This document shows positions 34,844 through 43,815 of a DNA stretch of 64,000 bases, in pieces. Origin of the DNA: Candidatus Berkiella cookevillensis (GTDB lineage: Bacteria; Pseudomonadota; Gammaproteobacteria; Berkiellales; Berkiellaceae); contig NZ_LKHV02000001.1 of the NCBI RefSeq assembly GCF_001431315.2, forward strand, positions 2,666,001 to 2,730,000, given 5' to 3'. The notes under the pieces are model-generated. The model made no database searches and was not told where the DNA came from. It was given only the letters and a program-made list of their open reading frames with translations. Both the position numbers and the translations under genes were made by a program. Numbering within the stretch: position 1 is the stretch's first letter; the number at the start of each line of letters is the position of its first letter.

Positions 34844-35866
34844 ATGACAAGCGCATCCCCTAGAAATTATGATAAAGGCTTAAAAATTGGCCCTTACCAT
34901 ATTGAAAAACCTATTATATTAGCGCCTATGGCGGGTGTAACTGATCTTCCCTTTAGGCAACTTTGCAAAGAATTAGGTGCTGGCCTTGCCGTAACGGAAA
35001 TGGTTGGCGCAAACTCTTTGCTTCATGGCAGCGAAAAAACCAAACGCCGTGCCAATCACAGTGGTGAAACCAGACCCTGCTCCGTGCAAATTGTTGGTTC
35101 TGATCCTCAAAAAATGGGAGAAGCCGCTCGCTTTAACCAAGATCAAGGGGCAGAAATCATCGATATCAATATGGGATGTCCTGCCAAAAAAGTATGTAAT
35201 ACACTTGCTGGTTCTGCCTTGCTTCAAGATGAACCCTTAGTACAGAGAATACTAAGCGCAATTGTTAAATCCGTTGAAATACCTGTCACTTTAAAAATCA
35301 GAACAGGTTGGGATAAAGATCATAGAAATGGTATAAGAATCGCTAAAATGGCAGAAGATTGTGGCATTCAAGCACTGGCTGTGCATGGTAGAACCAGAGC
35401 TTGCATGTTCAAAGGCGACGCAGAATATGAAACCATACGCGCCATAAAAGAAGCGGTAAACATACCTGTCATTGCAAATGGCGATATCACAACCCCTGAA
35501 AAAGCAAAAACGGTATTAGAACTAACCAATGCTGATGCCATCATGATTGGGAGAGCCGCTCAAGGTCATCCATGGATATTTAATGAAATTCATCATTACT
35601 TAACAACCAATCAAATCCTTGCAGCCCCCAGCGTGCAAACCATTCGAGATACCTTATTAGATCATTTAAAAAATCTGTATGCATTCTATGGCAATGAACG
35701 CGGTGTACTCGTGGCACGTAAACATGTTTCTTGGTACAGCAAAGGTCAAAGAGCCAGTAGCCATTTTAGACTTGCTTTTAATCAATTAACTGATGCAAAC
35801 GAACAATTACAGTTGATTGAATCCTTTTTTGATACCTTGCTTGAAAACGAACAACGCAACCATTAA
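34844..35866 (+). CDS. dusB: tRNA-dihydrouridine synthase B
   Basis: A 340-residue FMN enzyme reducing uridine to dihydrouridine in the tRNA D-loop. Key parts are ILAPMAGVTDLPFRQLCKELG, NMGCPAKKVCN with the catalytic cysteine region, LKIRTGWD and NGDITTPEKA, a TIM-barrel signature set. The ATG at 34844 has GTGGAG upstream. It is directly followed by fis (17 bases), the conserved dusB-fis operon in which dusB is the leader gene. Confidence 0.95.
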   Translation: MTSASPRNYDKGLKIGPYHIEKPIILAPMAGVTDLPFRQLCKELGAGLAVTEMVGANSLLHGSEKTKRRANHSGETRPCSVQIVGSDPQKMGEAARFNQDQGAEIIDINMGCPAKKVCNTLAGSALLQDEPLVQRILSAIVKSVEIPVTLKIRTGWDKDHRNGIRIAKMAEDCGIQALAVHGRTRACMFKGDAEYETIRAIKEAVNIPVIANGDITTPEKAKTVLELTNADAIMIGRAAQGHPWIFNEIHHYLTTNQILAAPSVQTIRDTLLDHLKNLYAFYGNERGVLVARKHVSWYSKGQRASSHFRLAFNQLTDANEQLQLIESFFDTLLENEQRNH

Positions 35867-35883
35867 TAATAAAAATAATCATC

Positions 35884-36150
35884 ATGACAACAATAGAATT
35901 ACCTCCTCCAGTAGAGAGCAAAACACTCCCTTTGCGTGATATTGTCTCTCATATGATTGAGCAATACATTATCACTATGGAAGATCATCGGATTGAAAAT
36001 CTGCATACACTTGTTATCAAAGAAGTTGAACTTGGACTCTTTAAAAAAGTTTTGCATCTCTGTCATGGTAATCAGAGTTTAGCAGCGAAATGGCTAGGAC
36101 TTGCCCGAGGAACGCTACGCAAAAAATTATCTGAATACCAATTAGATTAG
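35884..36150 (+). CDS. fis: DNA-binding protein Fis
   Basis: An 88-residue nucleoid protein that bends DNA and activates rRNA promoters. The C-terminal helix-turn-helix is NQSLAAKWLGLARGTLRKKL; the N-terminal half has the VEKALLEVVMEQVL-like dimer helices (here ENLHTLVIKEVELGLFKKVL). Shorter than E. coli Fis (98) at the N-terminus. ATG at 35884. It is in the conserved dusB-fis arrangement and followed eight bases later by purH. Confidence 0.95.
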   Translation: MTTIELPPPVESKTLPLRDIVSHMIEQYIITMEDHRIENLHTLVIKEVELGLFKKVLHLCHGNQSLAAKWLGLARGTLRKKLSEYQLD

Positions 36151-36157
36151 GTGAAGT

Positions 36158-37723
36158 ATGCATAAACTAAGAACCATTAAACGTGCTTTGATCAGTGTCA
36201 GCGACAAGCAAGGCATTGTTGAATTTGCTCAAAAACTAGCCTCATACAATATTGAAATTTTATCAACCGGCGGCACCGCACAACTCTTGCGTGAACATCA
36301 AATAACGGTAACGGAAATTGAGAACTACACCGGCTTTCCTGAAATGATGGATGGCCGCTTAAAAACACTGCATCCTAAAATTTACGGTGGCATTCTTGGC
36401 AGAAGAGATCAAGATCTCGAAACCATGACAAACCACGATCTACCTGCGATTGATCTCGTGGTTGTCAATTTGTACCCCTTCCAAGCAACCATTGCGCGCC
36501 CAGATGTTTCACTTGATAGTGCTATCGAAAATATTGATATTGGTGGCCCAACCATGATCCGAGCAGCGGCTAAAAACTTTGCTTGGTGTACCGTAGTAAC
36601 AGACATCAATGATTACACTAAAATAATAGACGAACTCGAAACACAGCAAGGTGCACTGTCCTACCAAAGCAGAATGAATCTTGCGAAAAAAGCTTTTTCT
36701 CATACAGCACAGTATGATGGTATTATTTCAAATTACTTTACCAGCCTTAATCAAGAAGAAAAAACTGAAACCTTCAGTACTGTATTAAATCTACAATACG
36801 AATTAAAAGAAATATTACGTTATGGTGAAAATCCTCATCAACAAGCCGCCTTATATCTTAACCCAAGCCATAAAAGAGGTCTGGCAGCAACCACACAACT
36901 GCAAGGCAAACCACTCTCTTATAATAATATTTTAGATAGCCAAGCTGCTTTAACGCTTATCCACAACCTTAAACAGGCTGGTTGCGTCATCGTCAAACAT
37001 ACAAATCCATGCGGTGTTGCACTTGGAGAAAATGCATTACAAGCTTACCAACATGCTTTTCAGGCTGATCCACAATCTGCTTTTGGCGGTATCATTGCTT
37101 TCAATCAAGCTGTTGATGAGCAAACCATGCAATACATACTCAGTAATCAATTTGTAGAAATCATTCTTGCACCTGCTTTTTCTGCCATTGCTCTAGAAAT
37201 TGCACAAACAAAACCCAATTGCCGATTACTGTCCTATCTACCCAACCAAACAGATGGCAAGACACAATGGGATCTCCGCAGCATTGACGGCGGTGTTCTC
37301 GTACAATCCAATGTTATGATTCCAGATCAGCATTTTGAAATAGTGACACAGCAACAACTCAGCCCTGAGCTTCTCATTGACTTAAACTTTGCATGGGATA
37401 TTTGCAAATCGGTTAAATCAAATGCCATTGTCCTAGCCAAAAATGGACAAACTTTAGGAATCGGAGCAGGACAAACCTCTCGAGTTTTTAGTCTTGAAAT
37501 TGCCTGTTTGCGCGCTAAACAAAACAATTTATCATTACAAGGTGCTGTCTTAGCGTCAGATGCATTCTTCCCCTTTAAAGACAACGTTGAGCTTGCCCAT
37601 CAAGCAGGCATCACCGCCATTATTCAACCTGGCGGTTCACAAAGAGATGCAGAAGTCATAGAAACAGCCAACGCATTAGGAATCGCCATGGTCTTTACGA
37701 AAACCAGGTATTTCTTACACTAA
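36158..37723 (+). CDS. purH: bifunctional AICAR transformylase/IMP cyclohydrolase
   Basis: A 521-residue enzyme for the last two steps of IMP synthesis. The N-terminal cyclohydrolase (MGS-like) domain shows RALISVSDKQGIVEFA and STGGTAQLLREH, and GFPEMMDGRLKTLHPKI. The C-terminal transformylase has RYGENPHQQAALY, IVKHTNPCGVA and SDAFFPFKDNVE. The ATG at 36158 follows a GGTGAAG site, eight bases after fis. purD follows. Confidence 0.97.
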   Translation: MHKLRTIKRALISVSDKQGIVEFAQKLASYNIEILSTGGTAQLLREHQITVTEIENYTGFPEMMDGRLKTLHPKIYGGILGRRDQDLETMTNHDLPAIDLVVVNLYPFQATIARPDVSLDSAIENIDIGGPTMIRAAAKNFAWCTVVTDINDYTKIIDELETQQGALSYQSRMNLAKKAFSHTAQYDGIISNYFTSLNQEEKTETFSTVLNLQYELKEILRYGENPHQQAALYLNPSHKRGLAATTQLQGKPLSYNNILDSQAALTLIHNLKQAGCVIVKHTNPCGVALGENALQAYQHAFQADPQSAFGGIIAFNQAVDEQTMQYILSNQFVEIILAPAFSAIALEIAQTKPNCRLLSYLPNQTDGKTQWDLRSIDGGVLVQSNVMIPDQHFEIVTQQQLSPELLIDLNFAWDICKSVKSNAIVLAKNGQTLGIGAGQTSRVFSLEIACLRAKQNNLSLQGAVLASDAFFPFKDNVELAHQAGITAIIQPGGSQRDAEVIETANALGIAMVFTKTRYFLH

Positions 37724-37738
37724 TAATTGAGGTCATTC

Positions 37739-39037
37739 ATGAAAATACTGGTCATCGGCCAAGGTGGTAGAGAACATGCAATTGCATGGAAACTGGCTCA
37801 ATCTGAAGTCACAACACACGTATTTGTAGCGCCCGGCAATGCAGGAACCTACCGCGAGCCTAAAGTAGAAAATGTTGCTATTAATCCGCTTGATTTTGAA
37901 GCATTGGCTAATTTTGTTAAAACCAACAACATTTCTTATACTGTTGTTGGTCCTGAAGCACCGTTGGTTGCAGGCATTGTTGATTATTTCCAAGCGCTCA
38001 ATCTTAAAATATTTGGTCCCAACCAATTTGCAGCGCAATTAGAAGGCTCTAAAATTTATGCGAAACAGTTTATGCAGGAATATAACATTCCTACTGCAAA
38101 AGCCGCTTATTTTAGTGATAACCAAGAAGCACAACAATTTCTTCAAAGCTGCCAGTTCCCCGTTGTTATCAAAGCAGATGGTTTAGCGGAAGGAAAAGGT
38201 GTTGTCATCTGTCAAGACATCATTCACGCTCAAACAACGATTGATGATTTTCTTTCTCAAAAACGCTTTGGTAAAGCCAGTGAAAATATCCTGATTGAAG
38301 AATTTCTCACCGGCACAGAAGTAAGCTTCATTGTCTTATCAGATGGCAAACAATACATCCCTTTAGCAACCTCTCAAGATCACAAAGCAAGAGACAATGG
38401 CGACCTTGGGCCCAATACAGGTGGTATGGGCGCTTATTCTCCTGCCCCGATGATTGATAATGCATTATATGAAACGATTCTTGCGACCGTTGTTGAACCA
38501 ACCCTCAAAGCAATGCAAAGTAAAGCGAATCCCTTTGTTGGCTTTCTATACTGCGGACTGATGATTACACCAGACAATGAACCAAAAGTATTAGAATATA
38601 ATTGCCGCTTAGGCGATCCAGAAACACAACCTATCTTAATGCGTCTGCAATCTGATTTAGCATTGCTTTTTATGCATGCAATAGATGGGACGCTCAATGC
38701 AGTCACTGTCCAATTTGATACGCGTATTGCGCTTGGCGTCGTCTTAGTTGCAGATGGCTATCCTGGTCATTATGACAAAGGGGCCATCATTCCAGCTATC
38801 AAAGAAATTCAGGCGAATACGGATCACAAACTGTTTCATGCCGGCACCTTACTCGATCAAGGCAATATTGTGACCAATGGCGGACGCGTACTCTGTGCAA
38901 CGGCCTTGGGTGATAGCTATCACGAAGCACAAAAAGCAGCCTATGCATTAGCACACCGCGCAGCATGGGATGGCGCTTATTATCGAACCGACATTGGCTA
39001 CAAAGCCTTGGCTTTTGATGCACTACCTAGATCATAA
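37739..39037 (+). CDS. purD: phosphoribosylamine-glycine ligase
   Basis: A 432-residue ATP-grasp ligase making glycinamide ribonucleotide. It begins MKILVIGQGGREHAIAWKLA. Further signatures are VVIKADGLAEGKGVVIC, EEFLTGTEVSFIVLSDG and EYNCRLGDPETQP. The ATG at 37739 has TTGAGGT upstream; a TTG four codons earlier is less likely. It follows purH by 15 bases in the common purHD arrangement. Confidence 0.97.
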   Translation: MKILVIGQGGREHAIAWKLAQSEVTTHVFVAPGNAGTYREPKVENVAINPLDFEALANFVKTNNISYTVVGPEAPLVAGIVDYFQALNLKIFGPNQFAAQLEGSKIYAKQFMQEYNIPTAKAAYFSDNQEAQQFLQSCQFPVVIKADGLAEGKGVVICQDIIHAQTTIDDFLSQKRFGKASENILIEEFLTGTEVSFIVLSDGKQYIPLATSQDHKARDNGDLGPNTGGMGAYSPAPMIDNALYETILATVVEPTLKAMQSKANPFVGFLYCGLMITPDNEPKVLEYNCRLGDPETQPILMRLQSDLALLFMHAIDGTLNAVTVQFDTRIALGVVLVADGYPGHYDKGAIIPAIKEIQANTDHKLFHAGTLLDQGNIVTNGGRVLCATALGDSYHEAQKAAYALAHRAAWDGAYYRTDIGYKALAFDALPRS

Positions 39038-39054
39038 AAAGTAAAGAACCATCT

Positions 39055-39873
39055 ATGCCAGAGTTGCCCGAAGTTGAAGTAACACGCCAGAGTTTATTGC
39101 CGGTTGTTCATCATGCTGTGATAAAGCAGCTGATTGTCAGACAAGCGCAACTACGCTGGCTTATTCCAAGCAAGCAGCTCTCTAAAGTGCTAAAAAACGC
39201 AGAAATCTTATCTATCTCAAGACGTGGGAAATATTTATTGTTTGAAGTAGCCAATGGATTTTTCCTCATTCACTTGGGAATGTCTGGGCACTTGAAATTT
39301 TTATCCTCACCTTCGCCTCTGGATAAACACGATCACGTAGAATTCATTTTCGATACAGATGCACGACTACGCTATTATGATCCAAGGCGCTTTGGCGCTG
39401 TGTTGTGGCTTGGCCAACATCCATTTGAACATCCACTCCTAGCGCATTTAGGCTGTGAACCATTAAGCTCAGCTTTTAATGCTAAATATTTATTTGAAAA
39501 ATGCAGAAAATCCAAACTTGCCATTAAAACTTTTTTAATGGATCAAAAAATAGTGGTTGGTATTGGGAATATCTATGCAAGTGAAAGTTTATTTTTAGCA
39601 GGCATCCATCCTTTAAAACCTGCGCATCAATTATCAGAACAAGAATGTAAGTTACTTGTACACGCCGCTAAAAAGATACTTAAGAAGGCAATTGCCCAAG
39701 GTGGCACCACCTTAAAAGATTTTGCGCATACCGATGGCAAACCTGGCTATTTCAGCCACTCATTACAAGTATATGGTAAAGCTGAAGTGCCTTGTGCAAA
39801 GTGTAACCAGCCCATCATACAACTGCGCATCAATCAGCGCAGCAGCTATTTTTGCGAATATTGCCAACAATAA
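39055..39873 (+). CDS. mutM: formamidopyrimidine-DNA glycosylase (MutM/Fpg)
   Basis: A 272-residue glycosylase/AP lyase that removes 8-oxoguanine. The catalytic N-terminus is PELPEVEVTRQSL (Pro2, Glu3, Glu6). The helix-two-turn-helix VGIGNIYASESLF and a C-terminal zinc finger C-x2-C-x16-C-x2-C (CAKC...CEYC) are intact, so it should be active. ATG at 39055, 17 bases after purD. Repeats of families D and B follow in the gap to 40185. Confidence 0.96.
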   Translation: MPELPEVEVTRQSLLPVVHHAVIKQLIVRQAQLRWLIPSKQLSKVLKNAEILSISRRGKYLLFEVANGFFLIHLGMSGHLKFLSSPSPLDKHDHVEFIFDTDARLRYYDPRRFGAVLWLGQHPFEHPLLAHLGCEPLSSAFNAKYLFEKCRKSKLAIKTFLMDQKIVVGIGNIYASESLFLAGIHPLKPAHQLSEQECKLLVHAAKKILKKAIAQGGTTLKDFAHTDGKPGYFSHSLQVYGKAEVPCAKCNQPIIQLRINQRSSYFCEYCQQ

Positions 39874-39940
39874 ACAAATCTTTGAAAAAAACGCTCTATT
39901 AACCTAATGTCAATCAGTTCAGGGCAAATAAGATTAAAAA

Positions 39941-39991
39941 AAATCCATCTGCTCACTTAAAGTGAGCGTCTTCCCTTGATTCCAAGGGAAG
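39941..39991. repeat. repeat family D copy with adjacent palindrome
   Basis: AAATCCATCTGCTCAC, a small stem, then GTGAGCGTCTTCCCTT (39941-39976) corresponds to the right half of the element at 17999-18050. It runs into a second palindrome, CTTCCCTT-gattcc-AAGGGAAG (39970-39991). It lies in the 311-base gap between mutM and the DUF374 gene, which otherwise holds only the family B copy. Confidence 0.6.
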
Positions 39992-40042
39992 ATAATCATT
40001 CACTTCGTTCATTTCTTAACTGATCTGCATTACTCTAGCCCC

Positions 40043-40189
40043 TATAGTCACAGCAGATGACTTTTCGAGTAGGCGTCAAGCCTCGAGCAACCTTCATTCC
40101 CATAAAAGTACATGAGGATTGCAAGATGGCGAAGACAACACCCTCGACATTGTGCCCCTTGTGGGTAAAACTCATGTGCGAAGACTATA
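40043..40189. repeat. repeat family B, 147 bp, supplies the stop of the DUF374 gene
   Basis: Ends are TATAGTCACAGCAGATGA and TCATGTGCGAAGACTATA, inverted copies of each other. Interior words GGCGTCAAGCCTCGAGCAACC and ACATGAGGATTGC match 22429-22555. Near its right end is ACATTGTGCCCCTTGTGGGT, the same short module found inside the family A insert in the DUF692 gene. The minus-strand stop codon of the DUF374 gene (40185-40187, TAG) falls inside the terminal TATAGTC. Confidence 0.85.
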
Positions 40190-40817
40190 ATAATGCAGCT
40201 GCTTGACGCTGCGCCGCATGAATCGCATGTTTGATCTGATCATTTGATACACTTGTATCAATATTCTTTTCAATATACAGAGGCTCACCCAAGTAAATGC
40301 CCACTGTGGAGAAGGGTAAGGGGATTTGAAATTTGTCCCAAGATTTATCAAATTGATATTTTCTTGAGTATGCTGCGCCTAAAGGAATAAGCGGTACGCC
40401 TGTTTTTGCACTGATAAAAGAAGCACCTGCTTTCGCTTCATAAATCGGTCCACGTGGCCCATCCAGCGCTATTCCCACAGAGTATCCATCTTTTACCGCT
40501 TGGATCAACTTAACAACACCTGTAATTGCTTTTTTACTGGAAGAACCTCTGATAACTTCATAACCCAAATGCTTGAGCCATGTAGCTAATATTTCTCCAT
40601 CTTTAGAAGTACTTACCAAGCCAGCAGATTTGTTGATGATCTTTTTACCTACAAACATCACAGGCGCAAAGTGCGTACCATGCCAAAAACAATAGACAGC
40701 TGGCTTCTCTATGGCAACACTTGGGTGCATTTCAACCTGCATGCGCAATGTCTTTGATAAACACTGTGTAGCATAATGGGCAAGATGCCCTATAAAAGTG
40801 GGAGAAAGTCGCGGCAT
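40185..40817 (-). CDS. DUF374 family lysophospholipid acyltransferase-like protein
   Basis: A 210-residue PlsC/LPLAT-like protein. The acyltransferase HxxxxD-type block is altered to FWHGTHFAPVMF; further on SKDGEILATWLKHLG, RGSSSKK and ALDGPRGPIYEAKAGA are typical of DUF374 (a family linked to lipid A-type or phospholipid acylation). The N-terminus has an aromatic amphipathic stretch and no clean membrane segment. The ATG at 40817 lies just upstream of a region without a strong ribosome site. The coding sequence ends LLstop within a family B repeat, so the last codons may have been altered by the repeat. Confidence 0.78.
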   Translation of the reverse strand: MPRLSPTFIGHLAHYATQCLSKTLRMQVEMHPSVAIEKPAVYCFWHGTHFAPVMFVGKKIINKSAGLVSTSKDGEILATWLKHLGYEVIRGSSSKKAITGVVKLIQAVKDGYSVGIALDGPRGPIYEAKAGASFISAKTGVPLIPLGAAYSRKYQFDKSWDKFQIPLPFSTVGIYLGEPLYIEKNIDTSVSNDQIKHAIHAAQRQAAALL

Positions 40818-40911
40818 TTAAAAGACAGATAATTAACTAATGGGTGTTACAATTATACGGATTTCCACCTATTTTACAAGATAGCCAGACATAAATAAGC
40901 TTTTTTGAAAC

Positions 40912-42396
40912 TTACTGAAACTTGCAAGATCGATGCTTAGAAACCACATTATCGGTTTTTCGATCTGCTTGCTCGACAAATTGTGTATGCAATGCCTGAT
41001 AAGTCATAGGCAATCTATCTGAATTTTTCAGATAGCTCGCAAAATACCCCTTAGAGGTTGTCAAATAGGCTGAATCTGTGGCCGCTTTATCCACAAGCGT
41101 TAACGCTGTTTCCCAATAGGTATTTGGCACTTGAAACAAAGCAGGTAACTGTGCTTCTAATTTCGCCATTAAATCTAAAACACTGCGCCGCTTTGCCTCT
41201 GTTTTCTCTGGATCAAAGGTATATTGATCGGTATTGAGATAGGTGCCTCGTTGTTTATGTGCTAAAAACATCCCTTCTGTAAACCAATTTTGGGATAAAT
41301 AATGTGTCAAAGACATAAAGCTCATGATAATCGCATCTGGAGCATGCAATTGGCTCGGAAATAAATCTTGTATCCGTACACTCTCTTTTCTTGCATCATG
41401 CGTTTTCATACAATGGAAAAACTGCATAATCGTATGATCACAAGCATTGACCATATCTTCAGAATCTCCTGCAGAATGAGAAAATTCAAACCCAAAACCA
41501 ACCCGCACTTTGTGAGAAGTTAATGCATGCGAGAATAAGAGTATCGCTTCCTCTTTTGCAATGCTTGTTAATTGAATCAACCATTCATCCACGGATTGAT
41601 CCAAAAATCTTTGCCTCTCTCTTTCTACAGATAAAATATTTTCTTTCTGATCTGTGCTATGACTGCCTAATGCAAGTACTTTCAAATATTGATCTCTTGC
41701 ATCCAAGATCTTCGTGCCCCACGCCTTAATAATTTGTAATTGTCTTGCATAACGCGCCAACACAAGCATTTTCACATCGGTTAAGGATTCTTGCTTGAGG
41801 TTATTGTCTAAAATACTCATGCAATCATCATAAGTAGAATTAACAATTTGTCGCCAGGTTACACCAAATCGTAAAGGCATATCATCAACAGAAGCAAAGA
41901 CCTGCAAGTTTTTTTGATAAAAGCCTCGTTCCTTAATAATGCCTACACCCGCCAATGGAATATTCGTCCAATCATACTCAAGCTCATTGCGTGCCTGATG
42001 AGAAGAAGCAACAAGTAATGGTTTAGACTGATGTTCCTGTCGCACATCCTCTCCTGCGAGCTCTCGCACATCTTGTGCTTTTTCTTCACTTCCTTGTTCT
42101 TCATTATTTCTGACTTGTAAGGATGCTACTCCCATCACAGGTGATGTGCTGGTATTTAAATGTATTGCGGCAAATTGAGTAGCAAGCGGATCAACAATTG
42201 TTTCTGGTTCGCTACTTCGTCTGTGCACAGGGGCTTCTTTTAGTAATTCACTTGGTAGTTTTGCGGTTATCTTTGTTTCTGATTTATAACTGAATTTTTG
42301 CGCTAAGTGTGTTTCATAATCAAAACATGATAGTTGAGAGTTAAAATAAGCTTGTATTTGTTCTAGACAGTAACTGATTGAACGAATAAATAACAT
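40912..42396 (-). CDS. 494-residue protein of unknown family
   Basis: I recognise no family. The first 140 residues are low-complexity and polar, rich in Glu, Ser and Gln (EEQGSEEKAQDVRELAGED), and look unstructured. Residues 140-480 look folded and mainly helical, with many aromatic and Leu residues (for example ILFSHALTSHKVRVGFGFEF, CDHTIMQFFHCMKTHD). No signal peptide or membrane segment is seen. A disordered N-terminus on a large helical orphan is common among secreted effectors in Legionellales, but no secretion signal can be proved. The ATG at 42396 is preceded by GGATGG. The gene stands between DUF374 and folA and is followed upstream by a family A end fragment. Confidence 0.75.
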   Translation of the reverse strand: MLFIRSISYCLEQIQAYFNSQLSCFDYETHLAQKFSYKSETKITAKLPSELLKEAPVHRRSSEPETIVDPLATQFAAIHLNTSTSPVMGVASLQVRNNEEQGSEEKAQDVRELAGEDVRQEHQSKPLLVASSHQARNELEYDWTNIPLAGVGIIKERGFYQKNLQVFASVDDMPLRFGVTWRQIVNSTYDDCMSILDNNLKQESLTDVKMLVLARYARQLQIIKAWGTKILDARDQYLKVLALGSHSTDQKENILSVERERQRFLDQSVDEWLIQLTSIAKEEAILLFSHALTSHKVRVGFGFEFSHSAGDSEDMVNACDHTIMQFFHCMKTHDARKESVRIQDLFPSQLHAPDAIIMSFMSLTHYLSQNWFTEGMFLAHKQRGTYLNTDQYTFDPEKTEAKRRSVLDLMAKLEAQLPALFQVPNTYWETALTLVDKAATDSAYLTTSKGYFASYLKNSDRLPMTYQALHTQFVEQADRKTDNVVSKHRSCKFQ

Positions 42397-42420
42397 AACA
42401 CCATCCCTAATGAGTCTATG

Positions 42421-42446
42421 TTCTTCGCATTTGAATTTTAGATTTT
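42421..42446. repeat. family A terminal fragment
   Basis: TTCTTCGCATTTGAATTTTA plus GATTTT resembles the left end of family A (CTTCGCTTTCGAATTTTAGA in the DUF692 copy), with about three differences in 26 bases. No hairpin core or right end follows, so it is a remnant or a solo end. It lies 25 bases upstream of the orphan gene's start codon. Confidence 0.45.
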
Positions 42447-42511
42447 AAGCTGAATTTTCAATACTTAGCCAGAATACATATTGTGGGTATATCGATAGCA
42501 AACTCTGAAAT

Positions 42512-43000
42512 TCAAATACGCCGAATCAAAGTGACAAAACTATAATCGAACAAATGCTTTTCATCTTTTAATTTTTTCTCACGTGCGACCTCTTGCCATT
42601 CCTCTTCAACCAAGGCTGGAAAGAAGGCATCTCCTTGAATATGGGCATGCACAATAGTGACATGAAGCTTAGTTACTTCTGGCAAAAATAATTGATATAT
42701 TTTGGCGCCCCCAACAATCATTACTTCATCTTCATGTTGGCAATAGTCAAACACCGCTTGTTTATTATGTAAAACTACACAACCAGGTGCATCATAGTCA
42801 ATATTTTGCGTCAAAATGATATTCGTTCTACCAGGCAATGGCTTACCAATAGATTCAAAGGTTGTGCGCCCCATGACAATAGGCTTACCTAAAGTTGTTT
42901 GCTTAAAATGCTTTAAATCATCAGGTAAGTGCCATGGAAGCCCACCCGCTTGGCCGATGGCGTTATTCTCGGACAGAGCCACAACCAAACTAATATTCAT
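42512..43000 (-). CDS. folA: dihydrofolate reductase
   Basis: A 162-residue DHFR that regenerates tetrahydrofolate. Family motifs are NAIGQAGGLPWHLPDDLKHF, VMGRTTFESIGKPLPGRTNI and MIVGGAKIYQLFL. The start is the ATG at 43000, six bases after AGGAG; a GTG at 43006 overlaps that ribosome site and is unlikely. It follows thyA in the usual thyA-folA order, completing thymidylate recycling. Confidence 0.96.
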   Translation of the reverse strand: MNISLVVALSENNAIGQAGGLPWHLPDDLKHFKQTTLGKPIVMGRTTFESIGKPLPGRTNIILTQNIDYDAPGCVVLHNKQAVFDYCQHEDEVMIVGGAKIYQLFLPEVTKLHVTIVHAHIQGDAFFPALVEEEWQEVAREKKLKDEKHLFDYSFVTLIRRI

Positions 43001-43008
43001 AGCCACTC

Positions 43009-43803
43009 CTATACTGCAACTGGCGCTTTAATATGTGGATGTGATTGATAATCTTTTAACACAAAATCTTCAAATTTAAAATCATTAATATTGCTAATGT
43101 CAGGATTCAATACCATGTTAGGCAGCGGATAAGGTGTTCTAGAAAGCTGTAATTTTGCTTGTTCAAGGTGATTACTGTATAAGTGTGCATCACCTAAAGT
43201 ATGAACAAAATCCCCCACTTGCAAGCCTGTTACCTGTGCAATCATATGCGTTAACAAGGCATAAGAAGCAATATTAAACGGGACACCTAAAAAGATATCT
43301 GCGCTTCTTTGATAGAGCTGACAAGATAATTTGTTATCTGCAACATAAAATTGAAACAATAAATGGCAAGGTGGAAGCGCCATTTCATGCAGCATTGCAA
43401 CATTCCAAGCGCTGACTATCAAACGTCTTGAATCTGGATTGGTTTTAATTTGATCAATTACGGCCTGGATTTGATCAAGCTGTGCGCCATTTTGTGTTGG
43501 CCAAGAACGCCATTGTTTCCCATAGACTGGACCAAGATTACCTTGTTCATCGGCCCATTCATCCCAAATAGTAACCTGGTTATCTTTTAAATACCGAATA
43601 TTGGTATCACCTTTTAGAAACCATAACAGCTCATGAATGATAGAGCGCAAATGACATTTTTTTGTCGTTACTAAGGGAAAGCCTTTTGCTAAATCAAAAC
43701 GCATTTGATGCCCAAATACGCTTAAAGTGCCTGTATTGGTTCTATCTGTTTTAGGATGACCTTGTGTTAATACTCTTTGCATCAACTCTAAATATGCCTG
43801 CAT
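43009..43803 (-). CDS. thyA: thymidylate synthase
   Basis: A 264-residue folate-dependent thymidylate synthase, exactly the E. coli length. The nucleophile is Cys146 in [13 protein letters not shown], at the same position as in E. coli; [19 protein letters not shown] and QVTIWDEWA are also typical. ATG at 43803. It lies 12 bases after lgt and is followed by folA eight bases after its stop. Confidence 0.98.
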   Translation of the reverse strand: MQAYLELMQRVLTQGHPKTDRTNTGTLSVFGHQMRFDLAKGFPLVTTKKCHLRSIIHELLWFLKGDTNIRYLKDNQVTIWDEWADEQGNLGPVYGKQWRSWPTQNGAQLDQIQAVIDQIKTNPDSRRLIVSAWNVAMLHEMALPPCHLLFQFYVADNKLSCQLYQRSADIFLGVPFNIASYALLTHMIAQVTGLQVGDFVHTLGDAHLYSNHLEQAKLQLSRTPYPLPNMVLNPDISNINDFKFEDFVLKDYQSHPHIKAPVAV

Positions 43804-43815
43804 AAAAAAATGCCT

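Noticed and set aside
39874-40184. tRNA or small RNA gene after mutM
   Set aside because: The hairpins are explained by family D and B repeats; no cloverleaf with TTCAA or CCA end was found.
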